A DNA stretch of 7,870 nt from Paenibacillus sp. (GCA_003529225.1 DOJM01000512.1:481-8350); one strand, 5' to 3'. Shown: positions 1 through 5,582, counted from the stretch's first letter. The notes: generated by a model from the letters alone, not told the origin. Made by a program: numbers and translations.

Positions 1-35
1 TTCCGCTGGTTCTGAAAAAAGGAAGATTCTTATAA
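1..35 (+). CDS. possible 3' end of an upstream gene (partial)
   Basis: Reading from base 3 gives ten codons (PLVLKKGRFL) followed by TAA at 33-35, one base before the ATG at 37. If real, this is the C-terminus of a gene entering from the left, translationally coupled to the next gene, whose ribosome binding site would lie inside these codons. Ten codons are too few to identify a family, and the other two forward frames also close quickly (TGA at 13-15 and at 71-73), so this rests mainly on the tight spacing. Confidence 0.3.
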   Translation, partial: PLVLKKGRFL

Positions 36-36
36 G

Positions 37-315
37 ATGCGTCACTGCAGCGTGCAGGTGCGTGGATTGCTGACCCGAGAAGAATTGGACCGATATAACG
101 GACTGATTGGGGTTGGATCTTATCTGGAGGATCAGAATCAGTACGATCTAGCGTATGTTGTTCAAAAGGAAATTGATCTGCTCATTCTCCCTGGCATTGA
201 ACGCTTAAAGGAAAAAGGGCGAGCACGTGACCGGGCTACAGCTGAATATTTGGAAAGTCTGCGTGATGATGAAGATGACAGCGAAGAGGATGAGGAAGCA
301 GGAACTTCGTTATAG
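37..315 (+). CDS. small acidic protein of unknown function (92 aa)
   Basis: I do not recognise a family. The protein begins MRHCSVQVRG and has a predicted soluble, mostly helical body (residues 13-70, rich in E/L/R/K, with a hydrophobic core segment DLLILPGIERL near residues 47-57). It ends in a strongly acidic tail (DDEDDSEEDEE, residues 77-87). There is no signal peptide or membrane segment. ATG 37 is the only start codon after an in-frame stop at 13-15. It is preceded by a purine-rich AAAGGAAG at 18-25, about 11 nt upstream, which is slightly long but acceptable. A perfect terminator hairpin follows 6 nt after the stop, which supports a real gene end. It may be the last gene of an operon entering from the left. 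Its function cannot be stated. Confidence 0.7.
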   Translation: MRHCSVQVRGLLTREELDRYNGLIGVGSYLEDQNQYDLAYVVQKEIDLLILPGIERLKEKGRARDRATAEYLESLRDDEDDSEEDEEAGTSL

Positions 316-321
316 CATTTT

Positions 322-365
322 AAAAAGGGTGAGTCTCCATAAAGATCTGGAGACTCACCCTTTTT
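322..365. terminator. bidirectional rho-independent terminator between the acidic-protein gene and hemQ
   Basis: A perfect 17-bp stem, 322-338 paired with 349-365, has a 10-nt loop. The stem begins with five A and ends with five T, so it gives a U-tract on either strand. It lies between two convergent genes, 6 nt after the stop at 315 and 10 nt beyond the hemQ stop at 376, and should terminate both. Confidence 0.92.
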
Positions 366-375
366 GTTATTACTA

Positions 376-1128
376 TTACAATTTAAGCATTTCCTCGAAA
401 GAATCCTCAGTCAGCAGGTTGCCGACATAGAAAGGTCCGAATTCGCCGTAGCGAGCACTGACTTCGTCAAAGCGCATTTCGTAGACCAACTTCTTGAATT
501 GCAGCGGATCTTCAGCGAACAGGGTTACGCCCCATTCCCAATCATCAAAACCTACGGAGCCGGTGATAATCTGCTTCACCTTACCAGCATAACCACGCCC
601 GATTAATCCGTGAGAAGCCATCAGCTCCCGACGTTTATCCATATCAAGCATATACCAGTTATCGGCGAGCTCGCGTTTCTTGTTCATTGGATAGAAGCAA
701 ATATGCTTCGCTTGCGGCAAAACAGGTTTTAGACGTGCGATAACATGTGGATTCTGCATAGGATCACTGCCGTCGCTGCCCCCCGCAAGGTAATTGCTTA
801 ATTCAACAATACTTACGTAGGAATAGGCTTTAGTTGTATATTGAGCAAAAGCGATTTTGTTAAAGGCCGTCTCAAGCTGGTTCAGATCTTCCAAGCTTTC
901 GCGCAAGAACATCATTACGAAATCGGCCTTCTGGCCAATGATGGAATATACCGCGGAGCTGCCTTGTTTGGCTTCTTCGACAGGACTCCATTCTTGCATA
1001 AAAGCGTGTAGTTCTTCGAGAGCAACGGCACGTTCTTCATCATCTGCTGCCGTCCATGCGATCCAGTTCAGTGAGCGGAAGTCATGCAATGCATACCAGC
1101 CTTCCAGTGTCATAGCGGCTTCGTTCAT
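376..1128 (-). CDS. hemQ: coproheme decarboxylase HemQ (chlorite dismutase-like fold)
   Basis: HemQ catalyses two successive peroxide-dependent oxidative decarboxylations of coproheme III, via harderoheme, to haem b. This is the last step of the coproporphyrin-dependent pathway of Gram-positive bacteria, in the cytoplasm. The 250 aa match the family length (about 250). Visible signatures are Y146 in YPMNKKR, the position of the catalytic tyrosine (Y145 in S. aureus, Y147 in Listeria); M148; H173 in ASHG, the proximal haem ligand; R132; and Q186, the glutamine that separates HemQ from true chlorite dismutases, which carry Arg there. The start is set by AGGAGT 7 nt upstream (1135-1140 on the plus strand). 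No other haem gene is in the window. It is transcribed alone, divergently from the yuiB-like gene and convergently with the upstream acidic-protein gene. Function follows from family residues; certainty is high. Confidence 0.95.
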   Translation of the reverse strand: MNEAAMTLEGWYALHDFRSLNWIAWTAADDEERAVALEELHAFMQEWSPVEEAKQGSSAVYSIIGQKADFVMMFLRESLEDLNQLETAFNKIAFAQYTTKAYSYVSIVELSNYLAGGSDGSDPMQNPHVIARLKPVLPQAKHICFYPMNKKRELADNWYMLDMDKRRELMASHGLIGRGYAGKVKQIITGSVGFDDWEWGVTLFAEDPLQFKKLVYEMRFDEVSARYGEFGPFYVGNLLTEDSFEEMLKL

Positions 1129-1145
1129 GATCTCACTCCTTAAAT

Positions 1146-1190
1146 GTTTTACGAAGCATAGGCTCCGCTTGAAATAACGTCGCGTAAAAC
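1146..1190. repeat. inverted repeat in the hemQ leader
   Basis: GTTTTACG (1146-1153) and CGTAAAAC (1183-1190) form an 8-bp inverted repeat around a 29-nt interior. The interior holds a smaller pair, AAGC (1154-1157) and GCTT (1167-1170), stacking directly inside the outer arm on one side. The heptamer ACGAAGC occurs at 1151-1157 and again at 1196-1202. On the hemQ transcript the structure ends about 5 nt before the AGGAGT ribosome binding site, so it could modulate translation. It could equally be a dispersed intergenic repeat of the host. Function unknown. Confidence 0.55.
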
Positions 1191-1243
1191 TAGCTACGAA
1201 GCTCCTGCATCATAGACTATGTATGATTTATTAATCTATATGC

Positions 1244-1273
1244 ATTGTATCGCAATCAAGTTGCTTAGAGCAA
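1244..1273 (-). promoter_or_regulatory. candidate sigma-A-type promoter for hemQ
   Basis: On the minus strand TTGCTC (1268-1273) is followed after 18 nt by TACAAT (1244-1249). It would give a leader of roughly 110 nt before the hemQ ATG at 1128, containing the inverted repeat at 1146-1190. The -10 differs from TATAAT at one position and the -35 is weaker. The call is sequence-only. Confidence 0.42.
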
Positions 1274-1344
1274 ATGATGACATTCAGTTGTAAGAGTATT
1301 AGACCTAATTTTGAATAAAGTTCATTGCTTCGTGACATTTTTTC

Positions 1345-1358
1345 TAGTAAACTTACTA
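1345..1358. promoter_or_regulatory. palindrome upstream of the yuiB-like gene, possible operator
   Basis: TAGTAA (1345-1350), a 2-nt centre and TTACTA (1353-1358) form a perfect 6-bp inverted repeat. An overlapping alternative pairs CTAGTA (1344-1349) with TACTAG (1357-1362). It lies 52 nt before the ATG at 1411, in a region where a promoter is expected (GTGACA at 1332-1337 and TATAAG at 1367-1372 are nearby but not well spaced). It is operator-like in size; no regulator can be named. Confidence 0.35.
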
Positions 1359-1390
1359 CTAGTTCGTATAAGATGTGCGCTTCTTTATAG

Positions 1391-1397
1391 AAAGGGG
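1391..1397 (+). promoter_or_regulatory. ribosome binding site deciding the yuiB-like start
   Basis: AAAGGGG lies 13 nt before ATG 1411. A longer reading frame back to GTG 1375 exists but would place this site inside the coding region, would have no ribosome binding site of its own, and would add a polar N-terminus not expected before the first membrane helix. The ATG at 1411 is therefore preferred, despite the long spacing. Confidence 0.55.
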
Positions 1398-1410
1398 TAG
1401 TGACGGTAAG

Positions 1411-1707
1411 ATGGGGTTTATTCCAGTGTTTATCCTAACCGTTTTATTCTTTGTGATGATGTTTGGTATTGGATTTATTCTTAACATGTTAATGAAGACA
1501 ACCTGGTTTCCCGCTTATCTATTCGTACTTATTATTCTGCCCGTCGTAGTCTATTCTATTTGGGATAGAAGCGCGATGTCGCTCTGGGAGCATCTTTCCA
1601 GTTTCCACTTTGTTGATTACTTAACTGGTGTCGCTGGTCTTGCAGGTGCTATATTGAGTGGATGGACCATTCAAAAAGTGCGCTTTGGCGGTTACAAGAT
1701 GTTTTAA
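1411..1707 (+). CDS. YuiB-like small integral membrane protein (98 aa)
   Basis: A small hydrophobic protein with three predicted membrane helices (about residues 3-26, 32-51 and 72-90), joined by a short polar stretch around WDRSAMSLWEHLSS and ending RFGGYKMF. The order of segments, the GIGFILNML motif in the first helix, the glycine/alanine-rich last helix (GVAGLAGAILSG) and the terminal GY(K/Q)MF agree with my recollection of the B. subtilis YuiB family, whose function is unknown. The family call is from memory of the pattern, not from a search. The start at ATG 1411 is chosen over GTG 1375 on ribosome binding site and hydrophobicity grounds. It is a single-gene unit, divergent from hemQ and followed by a terminator-like hairpin. 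No catalytic residues are evident. Confidence 0.75.
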   Translation: MGFIPVFILTVLFFVMMFGIGFILNMLMKTTWFPAYLFVLIILPVVVYSIWDRSAMSLWEHLSSFHFVDYLTGVAGLAGAILSGWTIQKVRFGGYKMF

Positions 1708-1770
1708 AGATTTAATTGGAAGACCTGCGGCTCTGATGTGAGAGTCGAGAATCAATTTTGAAATTCAGCG

Positions 1771-1820
1771 AGAAACGGAACCTTCCTCTCTCAGAGGACA
1801 GCGAAGCCGTTTCTTCTTGT
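1771..1820 (+). terminator. probable terminator after the yuiB-like gene
   Basis: AGAAACGG (1771-1778) pairs with CCGTTTCT (1807-1814). An inner stem TCCTCT (1784-1789) / AGAGGA (1793-1798) gives a branched or bulged hairpin, and the tract that follows is T-rich but interrupted (TCTTGTTT). It lies 64 nt after the stop. The imperfect U-tract keeps confidence moderate. Confidence 0.5.
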
Positions 1821-1888
1821 TTAATAGAGGTAGATATTCGTAAGAAAAAGCTGATTATATAGCGAAAAGAGTCGGAATTGGTAGTTTA

Positions 1889-1917
1889 TTTACATTTCCG
1901 GCGACGTTTTTTATGAT
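1889..1917 (+). promoter_or_regulatory. sigma-A-type promoter of the dnaB-dnaI operon
   Basis: TTTACA (1889-1894) and TATGAT (1912-1917) are separated by exactly 17 nt, each one mismatch from consensus. The expected transcription start is near 1924, giving a short leader of about 40 nt before the dnaB ATG. Overlapping TAGAAT hexamers at 1917-1922 and 1922-1927 could serve as alternative -10 boxes. This is the best promoter in the window. Confidence 0.7.
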
Positions 1918-1964
1918 AGAATAGAATCCTGTATGAATTCGTGAAAACAAGGGGGTATCCGTAG

Positions 1965-3503
1965 ATGCGCATGAGTAACTTACATCATTTCACCGAACAT
2001 CATCGGTACTGCGTTTCCCGCGAATTTGGTCTTAGTGTTATAGATGGACGTATGCTTAGCTCTGTGTATCAGCCTATGGTAGGAGCTTTTGCAATCAGTT
2101 TCTATCGCTTGCTGGTTGAACATGTGCCAGCAGATAGCATTGGCTATTCTGGAGTGGAGCAACAGCGCAGGTTATTTATGACGCTAGGCGTTGAACCGAA
2201 TGAGAAAGGCCGCAAATATTTAATAGATCAGGCTTCCCGGTTAGAAGCGGTAGGTCTGCTACAGACCTGTCGAATCTATGTACCGGAAACTGACGATTAC
2301 TTATATGAATATGAGCTTATGCCGCCGCTATCGCCAGCTGACTTTTTTGCAACTCAGCATTTGACGTTGCTGTTACGCGATAAAATCGGCAAATTTGCTG
2401 TGCTGTCCTTACGGGAACAATTCTGGAATCGAGAGCCAGAAGAGTGGAGTCGCAGATCCATTGGCAAAGAGAATATCTCCGTGCCTTTTTATGATATTTT
2501 TCAACTTAATACACATGTCATTGATTATGAACTGGAGCAGGCACTTGCAGAAGTAGCCACTGTACGTCAGCCTGGCATGCGTGAATCTGGAGAACAAGCG
2601 ATTGGATATAGTGATATTATTTTGCGTTTTCCAAGGGAGTCCGTGAACCGGGCTCATGTAGAAAAACTGCGTTTTGACCATACTCAAATGGGCGTTATTA
2701 ACTATGTAGCTCATAAGTATGAACTCAGTCCACAGGATTTATGTCGTCTGCTGGATGAGGATGGCGTGTTCTCACCGGAAGGCGAAGTAATACTGGATGC
2801 ACTGCAATATAAAGCGAGCCAGCATTTCAGGCAGGATATGAAACGACAAGAAAAGCGTGAAATTGCTGCTGCTAAGGTTGTTTCCATTCGTTCCAGTGCC
2901 TCTGAAGAGAATGATGATTCTATAGCACCACCGGAGCAATCTGTAGAGATGGAGTATTATGTAGAAGTACCACCACAATTTTTGTCCAAATGTGACATTC
3001 ACCAATATAATATGATGCTGCGGAACGAACCTTATACGCGGCTGCTTCAAACCTTTTTCCCAGGTGCAGTACCCAGTCATTTGATGGATATGTTCGAGAA
3101 AATAGATTTGAACTATAAGCTAAGCGGTGAAGTAATCAATGTACTTATTCATTATTTAATGACTATGGTAGCCTCAGGTGGAGAACAGCGAATGAACCGC
3201 AATTTTGTGGAGGCTATCGCTTCCAATATGCTGGTTAAACAGGTGAACACCTACGAAAAGGCTGTGAAATATATCAGGGATCAGTCCAAAGTGAAAGGCA
3301 AGGGAGCCACAACTAACACGGCGGCAGGATCTCGATCACGTTCATATGCCAAAAATACCGGCCGATCCGCTAAACCGGAAATCCCGATTGTGCTGGACGA
3401 TGGAAGTGCCGGAACGGTATCGGAAGAAGAATTCGCGGCGATGATGAAGAAAGCGGCAGAAATTAAAGCCAACAAGAAAAAAGGCGTTTCCCAAGCGCCG
3501 TAA
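1965..3503 (+). CDS. dnaB: replication initiation and membrane attachment protein DnaB (Bacillales helicase co-loader)
   Basis: In Bacillota, DnaB is recruited after DnaA and DnaD to oriC or to PriA-marked forks, and together with DnaI loads the ring helicase DnaC. It is not the E. coli DnaB helicase. The 512-aa product is slightly longer than B. subtilis DnaB (about 470 aa). The N-terminal winged-helix region spans about residues 15-115 and a second helical region about 210-300. A charged, flexible linker (about 290-330) precedes the C-terminal DnaD/DnaB-type helical domain (about 344-440, starting CDIHQYNMML and ending YEKAVKYIRDQ). The last 70 residues are a basic, low-complexity tail (RSRSYAKN, IKANKKK). 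ATG 1965 has AAGGGGG 9 nt upstream; ATG 1971 is an in-frame alternative. It is first in a two-gene operon with dnaI, 18 nt apart. No nrdR-like gene lies upstream, unlike in B. subtilis. Confidence 0.93.
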   Translation: MRMSNLHHFTEHHRYCVSREFGLSVIDGRMLSSVYQPMVGAFAISFYRLLVEHVPADSIGYSGVEQQRRLFMTLGVEPNEKGRKYLIDQASRLEAVGLLQTCRIYVPETDDYLYEYELMPPLSPADFFATQHLTLLLRDKIGKFAVLSLREQFWNREPEEWSRRSIGKENISVPFYDIFQLNTHVIDYELEQALAEVATVRQPGMRESGEQAIGYSDIILRFPRESVNRAHVEKLRFDHTQMGVINYVAHKYELSPQDLCRLLDEDGVFSPEGEVILDALQYKASQHFRQDMKRQEKREIAAAKVVSIRSSASEENDDSIAPPEQSVEMEYYVEVPPQFLSKCDIHQYNMMLRNEPYTRLLQTFFPGAVPSHLMDMFEKIDLNYKLSGEVINVLIHYLMTMVASGGEQRMNRNFVEAIASNMLVKQVNTYEKAVKYIRDQSKVKGKGATTNTAAGSRSRSYAKNTGRSAKPEIPIVLDDGSAGTVSEEEFAAMMKKAAEIKANKKKGVSQAP

Positions 3504-3521
3504 TGAAAGAGAGGTGGAACT

Positions 3522-4478
3522 ATGGAGTCTATGGGCGATGTGCTTCGTTCGATCAACAATCCAACTCTACGGCAGCGTCAACGCGAACTTGAACAGGAAT
3601 TATTTAATCATCCACTTGTGAAGGCATTACAGTCTGAACATCCTGAGCTGGACGATTCGCGACTGCGGCTTCATATGAGCCGCCTGTATCAATATGTAGA
3701 GGAAAGCCGTCACTGTGCGAACTGTCCGGGTCTAGAGAAATGTCCGAATGATTTCCCTGGCCACTTTAGCAAACTTACGGTCGAGAGCGTGAATGGTTCG
3801 GCGGACTTATATGAACGCAAGACGGCATGCCGACTTAAAGTGGCACAGGATAATCAGGATAGCATCCGCAAACGTATCCGTAGCTTTTATGTTGACGAGC
3901 GTGTGCTTAATGGCGGTTATGATGAAATAGATATTATGGGTAAGGATCCACGTCGGGTCTCAGCGGTTAATAAAATATTTGATTATATCACGAGCGTTAA
4001 AGAAGATGGTCTGAACTCACGCGGGATTTATGTACATGGGACTTTCGGAACAGGCAAAACGTTTCTGATGTGCTACTTGCTTCATGAGCTTGCTGTTGCC
4101 GGCTATACTGGAGTTATCGTATATATGCCAGATTTTATCGAGGATTTGAAGTCAATCATGATGGATGGCCAGAAGATGAAGGAAACCGTGGATACGATGA
4201 AAAACTGTGATTTACTTATTTTTGATGATATTGGTGCGGAGAACTTGAATCCATGGGCGCGTGATCATGTGCTTGGTGCGATTCTGAATTATCGGATGAA
4301 CCGTAAGCCAACCTTCTATACCTCGAATTATCCGCTTGATGGCTTGGAGAAACATCTTAGCTTTACAAGCAAGGATGGCGAGGAGATTTATAAAGGCCAA
4401 CGTTTGATGGATCGTATTGCTCCTTTTGTGGATGTTATTCCACTGCATGGGGAGAATCAACGGGGGACGATTAGATAA
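3522..4478 (+). CDS. dnaI: primosomal protein DnaI, AAA+ helicase loader
   Basis: DnaI is the ATPase that binds the replicative helicase hexamer and places it on single-stranded DNA with DnaB and DnaD. The length of 318 aa is typical (B. subtilis about 311). The N-terminal helicase-binding domain contains a zinc site: C65, C68, H81 and C103, with an additional C74. The AAA+ domain shows Walker A GTFGTGKT (173-180), Walker B LLIFDDIG (231-238), a sensor-1-like TFYTSN (264-269) and the RLMDRI segment (294-299) that supplies the arginine-finger/sensor-2 region. All key residues are intact. ATG 3522 has GAGAGGTGG just upstream; ATG 3531 is an alternative with poorer spacing. It is co-transcribed with dnaB, 18 nt downstream, and followed by a strong terminator. 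Confidence 0.95.
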   Translation: MESMGDVLRSINNPTLRQRQRELEQELFNHPLVKALQSEHPELDDSRLRLHMSRLYQYVEESRHCANCPGLEKCPNDFPGHFSKLTVESVNGSADLYERKTACRLKVAQDNQDSIRKRIRSFYVDERVLNGGYDEIDIMGKDPRRVSAVNKIFDYITSVKEDGLNSRGIYVHGTFGTGKTFLMCYLLHELAVAGYTGVIVYMPDFIEDLKSIMMDGQKMKETVDTMKNCDLLIFDDIGAENLNPWARDHVLGAILNYRMNRKPTFYTSNYPLDGLEKHLSFTSKDGEEIYKGQRLMDRIAPFVDVIPLHGENQRGTIR

Positions 4479-4509
4479 ACTTGAAATATTCATAACCGTA
4501 ACATTCAAA

Positions 4510-4557
4510 AGAGCAGCTATTCTCCTTTTATTGGAGGGTCGTTGCTCTCTGTTTTTT
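4510..4557 (+). terminator. rho-independent terminator of the dnaB-dnaI operon
   Basis: AGAGCA (4510-4515) pairs with TGCTCT (4543-4548). An inner stem, TTCTCC (4520-4525) with GGAGGG (4533-4538), closes a 7-nt loop through G-U pairs. A run of six T follows at 4552-4557. It lies 31 nt after the dnaI stop. Confidence 0.88.
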
Positions 4558-4570
4558 CTTATTTACTCTC

Positions 4571-4620
4571 AAAAAAGAAGCCACCCCCTAAGTAGCATTC
4601 ACTACTTTTGAGACGGCCTC
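4571..4620 (-). terminator. terminator of the small membrane protein gene (minus strand)
   Basis: On the minus strand GAGGCC (plus 4615-4620) pairs with GGCTTC (plus 4577-4582), enclosing AGTAG/CTACT (plus 4602-4606 and 4591-4595) with a 6-nt loop. Six T follow (plus 4571-4576). The hairpin starts 22 nt after the stop at 4643. It lies back to back with the dnaI terminator, so the two convergent units are insulated separately. Confidence 0.8.
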
Positions 4621-4642
4621 TGTTTATATTGCGATGATTCCC

Positions 4643-4798
4643 TTACTCCGAAATGAACTTAATGATAACCATGCCGAAAAAGACAACGGTCATAAATGCA
4701 GTCATTCCGAAAAATCCATTCATTAAATCGCCTAGATCATTGCGGGGTTCTTCGTTGATATGCTCTCGTGGGTCCCGTACTTGCGCGTTGACATCCAT
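4643..4798 (-). CDS. 51-aa single-helix membrane protein, possibly YqzM-like
   Basis: The protein begins MDVNAQVRDPREHINEEPRN, continues DLGDLMNGFF and ends in one hydrophobic helix (about residues 28-48), closing KFISE. The N-terminal half is polar and charged. The gene shows every expected signal: AAGGAGG (plus 4807-4813) 8 nt before ATG, a promoter at 4898-4927, and a hairpin terminator shortly after TAA. The overlapping plus-strand frame at 4653-4838 lacks all of these and is its antisense shadow. Size and layout resemble the small YqzM family of Bacillales (unknown function), but I cannot confirm that without a search. It stands alone between the convergent dnaB-dnaI operon and divergent trxA. 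A role at the membrane is inferred only from the helix. Confidence 0.85.
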   Translation of the reverse strand: MDVNAQVRDPREHINEEPRNDLGDLMNGFFGMTAFMTVVFFGMVIIKFISE

Positions 4799-4806
4799 AG
4801 CTTCTG

Positions 4807-4831
4807 CCTCCTTACAGGGACAATGCCTGTA
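4807..4831 (-). promoter_or_regulatory. Shine-Dalgarno flanked by a 6-bp hairpin, small membrane protein gene
   Basis: Transcript-sense AAGGAGG (plus 4807-4813) is a near-perfect ribosome binding site. Directly upstream, TACAGG (plus 4826-4831) and CCTGTA (plus 4813-4818) form a perfect 6-bp inverted repeat around a 7-nt loop. The last stem base is the first A of the AAGGAGG, so hairpin formation could restrict ribosome access. Confidence 0.55.
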
Positions 4832-4897
4832 TTGTTAAGATGCAAATTGAGTTGACCATTATGAAATAAGTCATTGACATTTAATGCGCTTTCTTAG

Positions 4898-4927
4898 AGT
4901 ATACCGAAAGGCTGGGGAGATTGTAAA
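4898..4927 (-). promoter_or_regulatory. sigma-A-type promoter of the small membrane protein gene
   Basis: On the minus strand TTTACA (plus 4922-4927) is followed after 18 nt by TATACT (plus 4898-4903). Each hexamer is one mismatch from consensus. It predicts a leader of about 90 nt. The same DNA carries a plus-strand TTGACA at 4874-4879 whose possible -10 (GAGTAT, 4897-4902) would overlap this one. Confidence 0.6.
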
Positions 4928-4981
4928 GAAAAGAGTAACGTAAATAAAATTAGTTTGAGAGCAATATAATTGTATGTGATA

Positions 4982-5010
4982 TATAACATATCCCTTAAAG
5001 ATATGTTATA
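4982..5010. repeat. perfect 11-bp inverted repeat overlapping a -10 hexamer upstream of trxA
   Basis: TATAACATATC (4982-4992) and GATATGTTATA (5000-5010) are exact reverse complements with a 7-nt spacer (CCTTAAA). The right arm runs into TATACT (5007-5012), the best -10-like hexamer upstream of trxA, with a weak ATAACA 18 nt further up. The lack of a following T-run argues against a terminator. A dimeric regulator site covering the promoter is the likeliest reading. It does not match the PerR, Fur, Rex, CtsR or HrcA consensus sites as I know them. Confidence 0.6.
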
Positions 5011-5156
5011 CTGGAATTGTGTCGGTAATTGGTAATTTGTTTATCATATTACATGAAACAATTTATTAACTTATATTTTCGGAGCAGCTTCCATAAACTA
5101 AGCTTTGTTTTAGAATGGAGTAATGTTTCGTAAAACTTTAGAGGAGGAACAATATC

Positions 5157-5474
5157 ATGGCTATCGTGAACGTGTCTGACCAAACCTTCAGTAACGAAGT
5201 GGAAGGTCAAGGTACTGAAGTAGTAGACTTCTGGGCTCCTTGGTGTGGTCCTTGTAAGATGATTGCTCCAATCTTGGACGAATTGTCCGCAGAACTGGGA
5301 GACAGCGTGAAGATTGCAAAATTGAATGTGGATGAGAATCCGGAAACGGCTTCCCGTTTTGGCGTGATGAGTATCCCAACCCTGATCTTCTTTAAAGACG
5401 GTCAACCGGTAGATAAAGTTGTGGGATTGAACTCCAAAGAATCCCTGAAAAATATCGTAGCTAAACATCAATAA
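5157..5474 (+). CDS. trxA: thioredoxin TrxA
   Basis: TrxA is the general cytoplasmic protein disulfide reductase. It is reduced by thioredoxin reductase and supplies electrons to ribonucleotide reductase, peroxiredoxins and methionine sulfoxide reductase. The 105 aa are the standard length. The active site WCGPC has C30 and C33, the buried acid is D24 in VVDFWA, and the cis-proline is P74 in SIPT. The glycine of KVVGLNS (G90) is also conserved. ATG 5157 follows AGAGGAGG (5140-5147) with 9-nt spacing, which implies strong translation. A long leader of up to about 140 nt is possible. It is followed by a terminator and then uvrC, an adjacency shared with B. subtilis. In that species trxA is controlled by the Spx disulfide-stress response; whether that applies here cannot be read from the sequence. 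Confidence 0.97.
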   Translation: MAIVNVSDQTFSNEVEGQGTEVVDFWAPWCGPCKMIAPILDELSAELGDSVKIAKLNVDENPETASRFGVMSIPTLIFFKDGQPVDKVVGLNSKESLKNIVAKHQ

Positions 5475-5515
5475 TTGTTAAATGCTACTGTTCGGGCCTC
5501 GGCCCTGCCGCTCAG

Positions 5516-5543
5516 CGCCTTCGGTTCATTCCGGAGGCGTTTT
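5516..5543 (+). terminator. rho-independent terminator or attenuator between trxA and uvrC
   Basis: CGCCTTCGG (5516-5524) pairs with CCGGAGGCG (5531-5539), 9 bp with one G-U, loop of 6 nt, followed by TTTTGTG. A small G+C-rich hairpin, GGGC/GCCC (5494-5497, 5502-5505), precedes it. The T-run of four is short, so partial read-through into uvrC is plausible. I see no strong separate uvrC promoter (TTGTGT 5542-5547 and TTATGG 5564-5569 at 16 nt are weak). Confidence 0.72.
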
Positions 5544-5582
5544 GTGTGCTGAATACCAATTAATTATGGGTCCAATTTAGCT

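Larger units (their letters stand above)
4799..5156. other. 358-nt gene-free divergent control region between the small membrane protein gene and trxA
   Basis: This A+T-rich stretch holds the leader and promoter of the minus-strand gene (4799-4927). It also holds an isolated TATAAT at 4965-4970 without a good -35, the palindrome at 4982-5010 overlapping TATACT, and a tandem GGTAATT (5024-5030, 5031-5037). Further elements are TTGTTT/AAACAA arms at 5038-5043 and 5056-5061, ATTACA (5048-5053) with TATATT (5072-5077) at 18-nt spacing as a second possible trxA promoter, and the trxA ribosome binding site. I found no convincing gene in it on either strand. Confidence 0.7.

Noticed and set aside
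857..1177. 106-aa open frame on the plus strand
   Set aside because: Antisense to hemQ, whose conserved residues prove the minus-strand frame.
1375..1410. GTG 1375 as start of the yuiB-like gene (110 aa)
   Set aside because: It would place the only ribosome binding site (AAAGGGG) inside the gene and add a charged extension before the first helix.
4653..4838. 61-aa open frame on the plus strand
   Set aside because: Antisense shadow of the 51-aa minus-strand gene. It has no ribosome binding site, no membrane or domain pattern, and sits just after a terminator.
4870..4878. GTCATTGAC palindrome and duplicated TTGAC in the leader of the small membrane protein gene
   Set aside because: The 4-bp arms are too short to distinguish from chance, and the repeated TTGAC units are not in a recognisable operator arrangement.
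5049..5471. 140-aa open frame on the minus strand
   Set aside because: Antisense to trxA and its leader. trxA is an unambiguous intact thioredoxin with a strong ribosome binding site.
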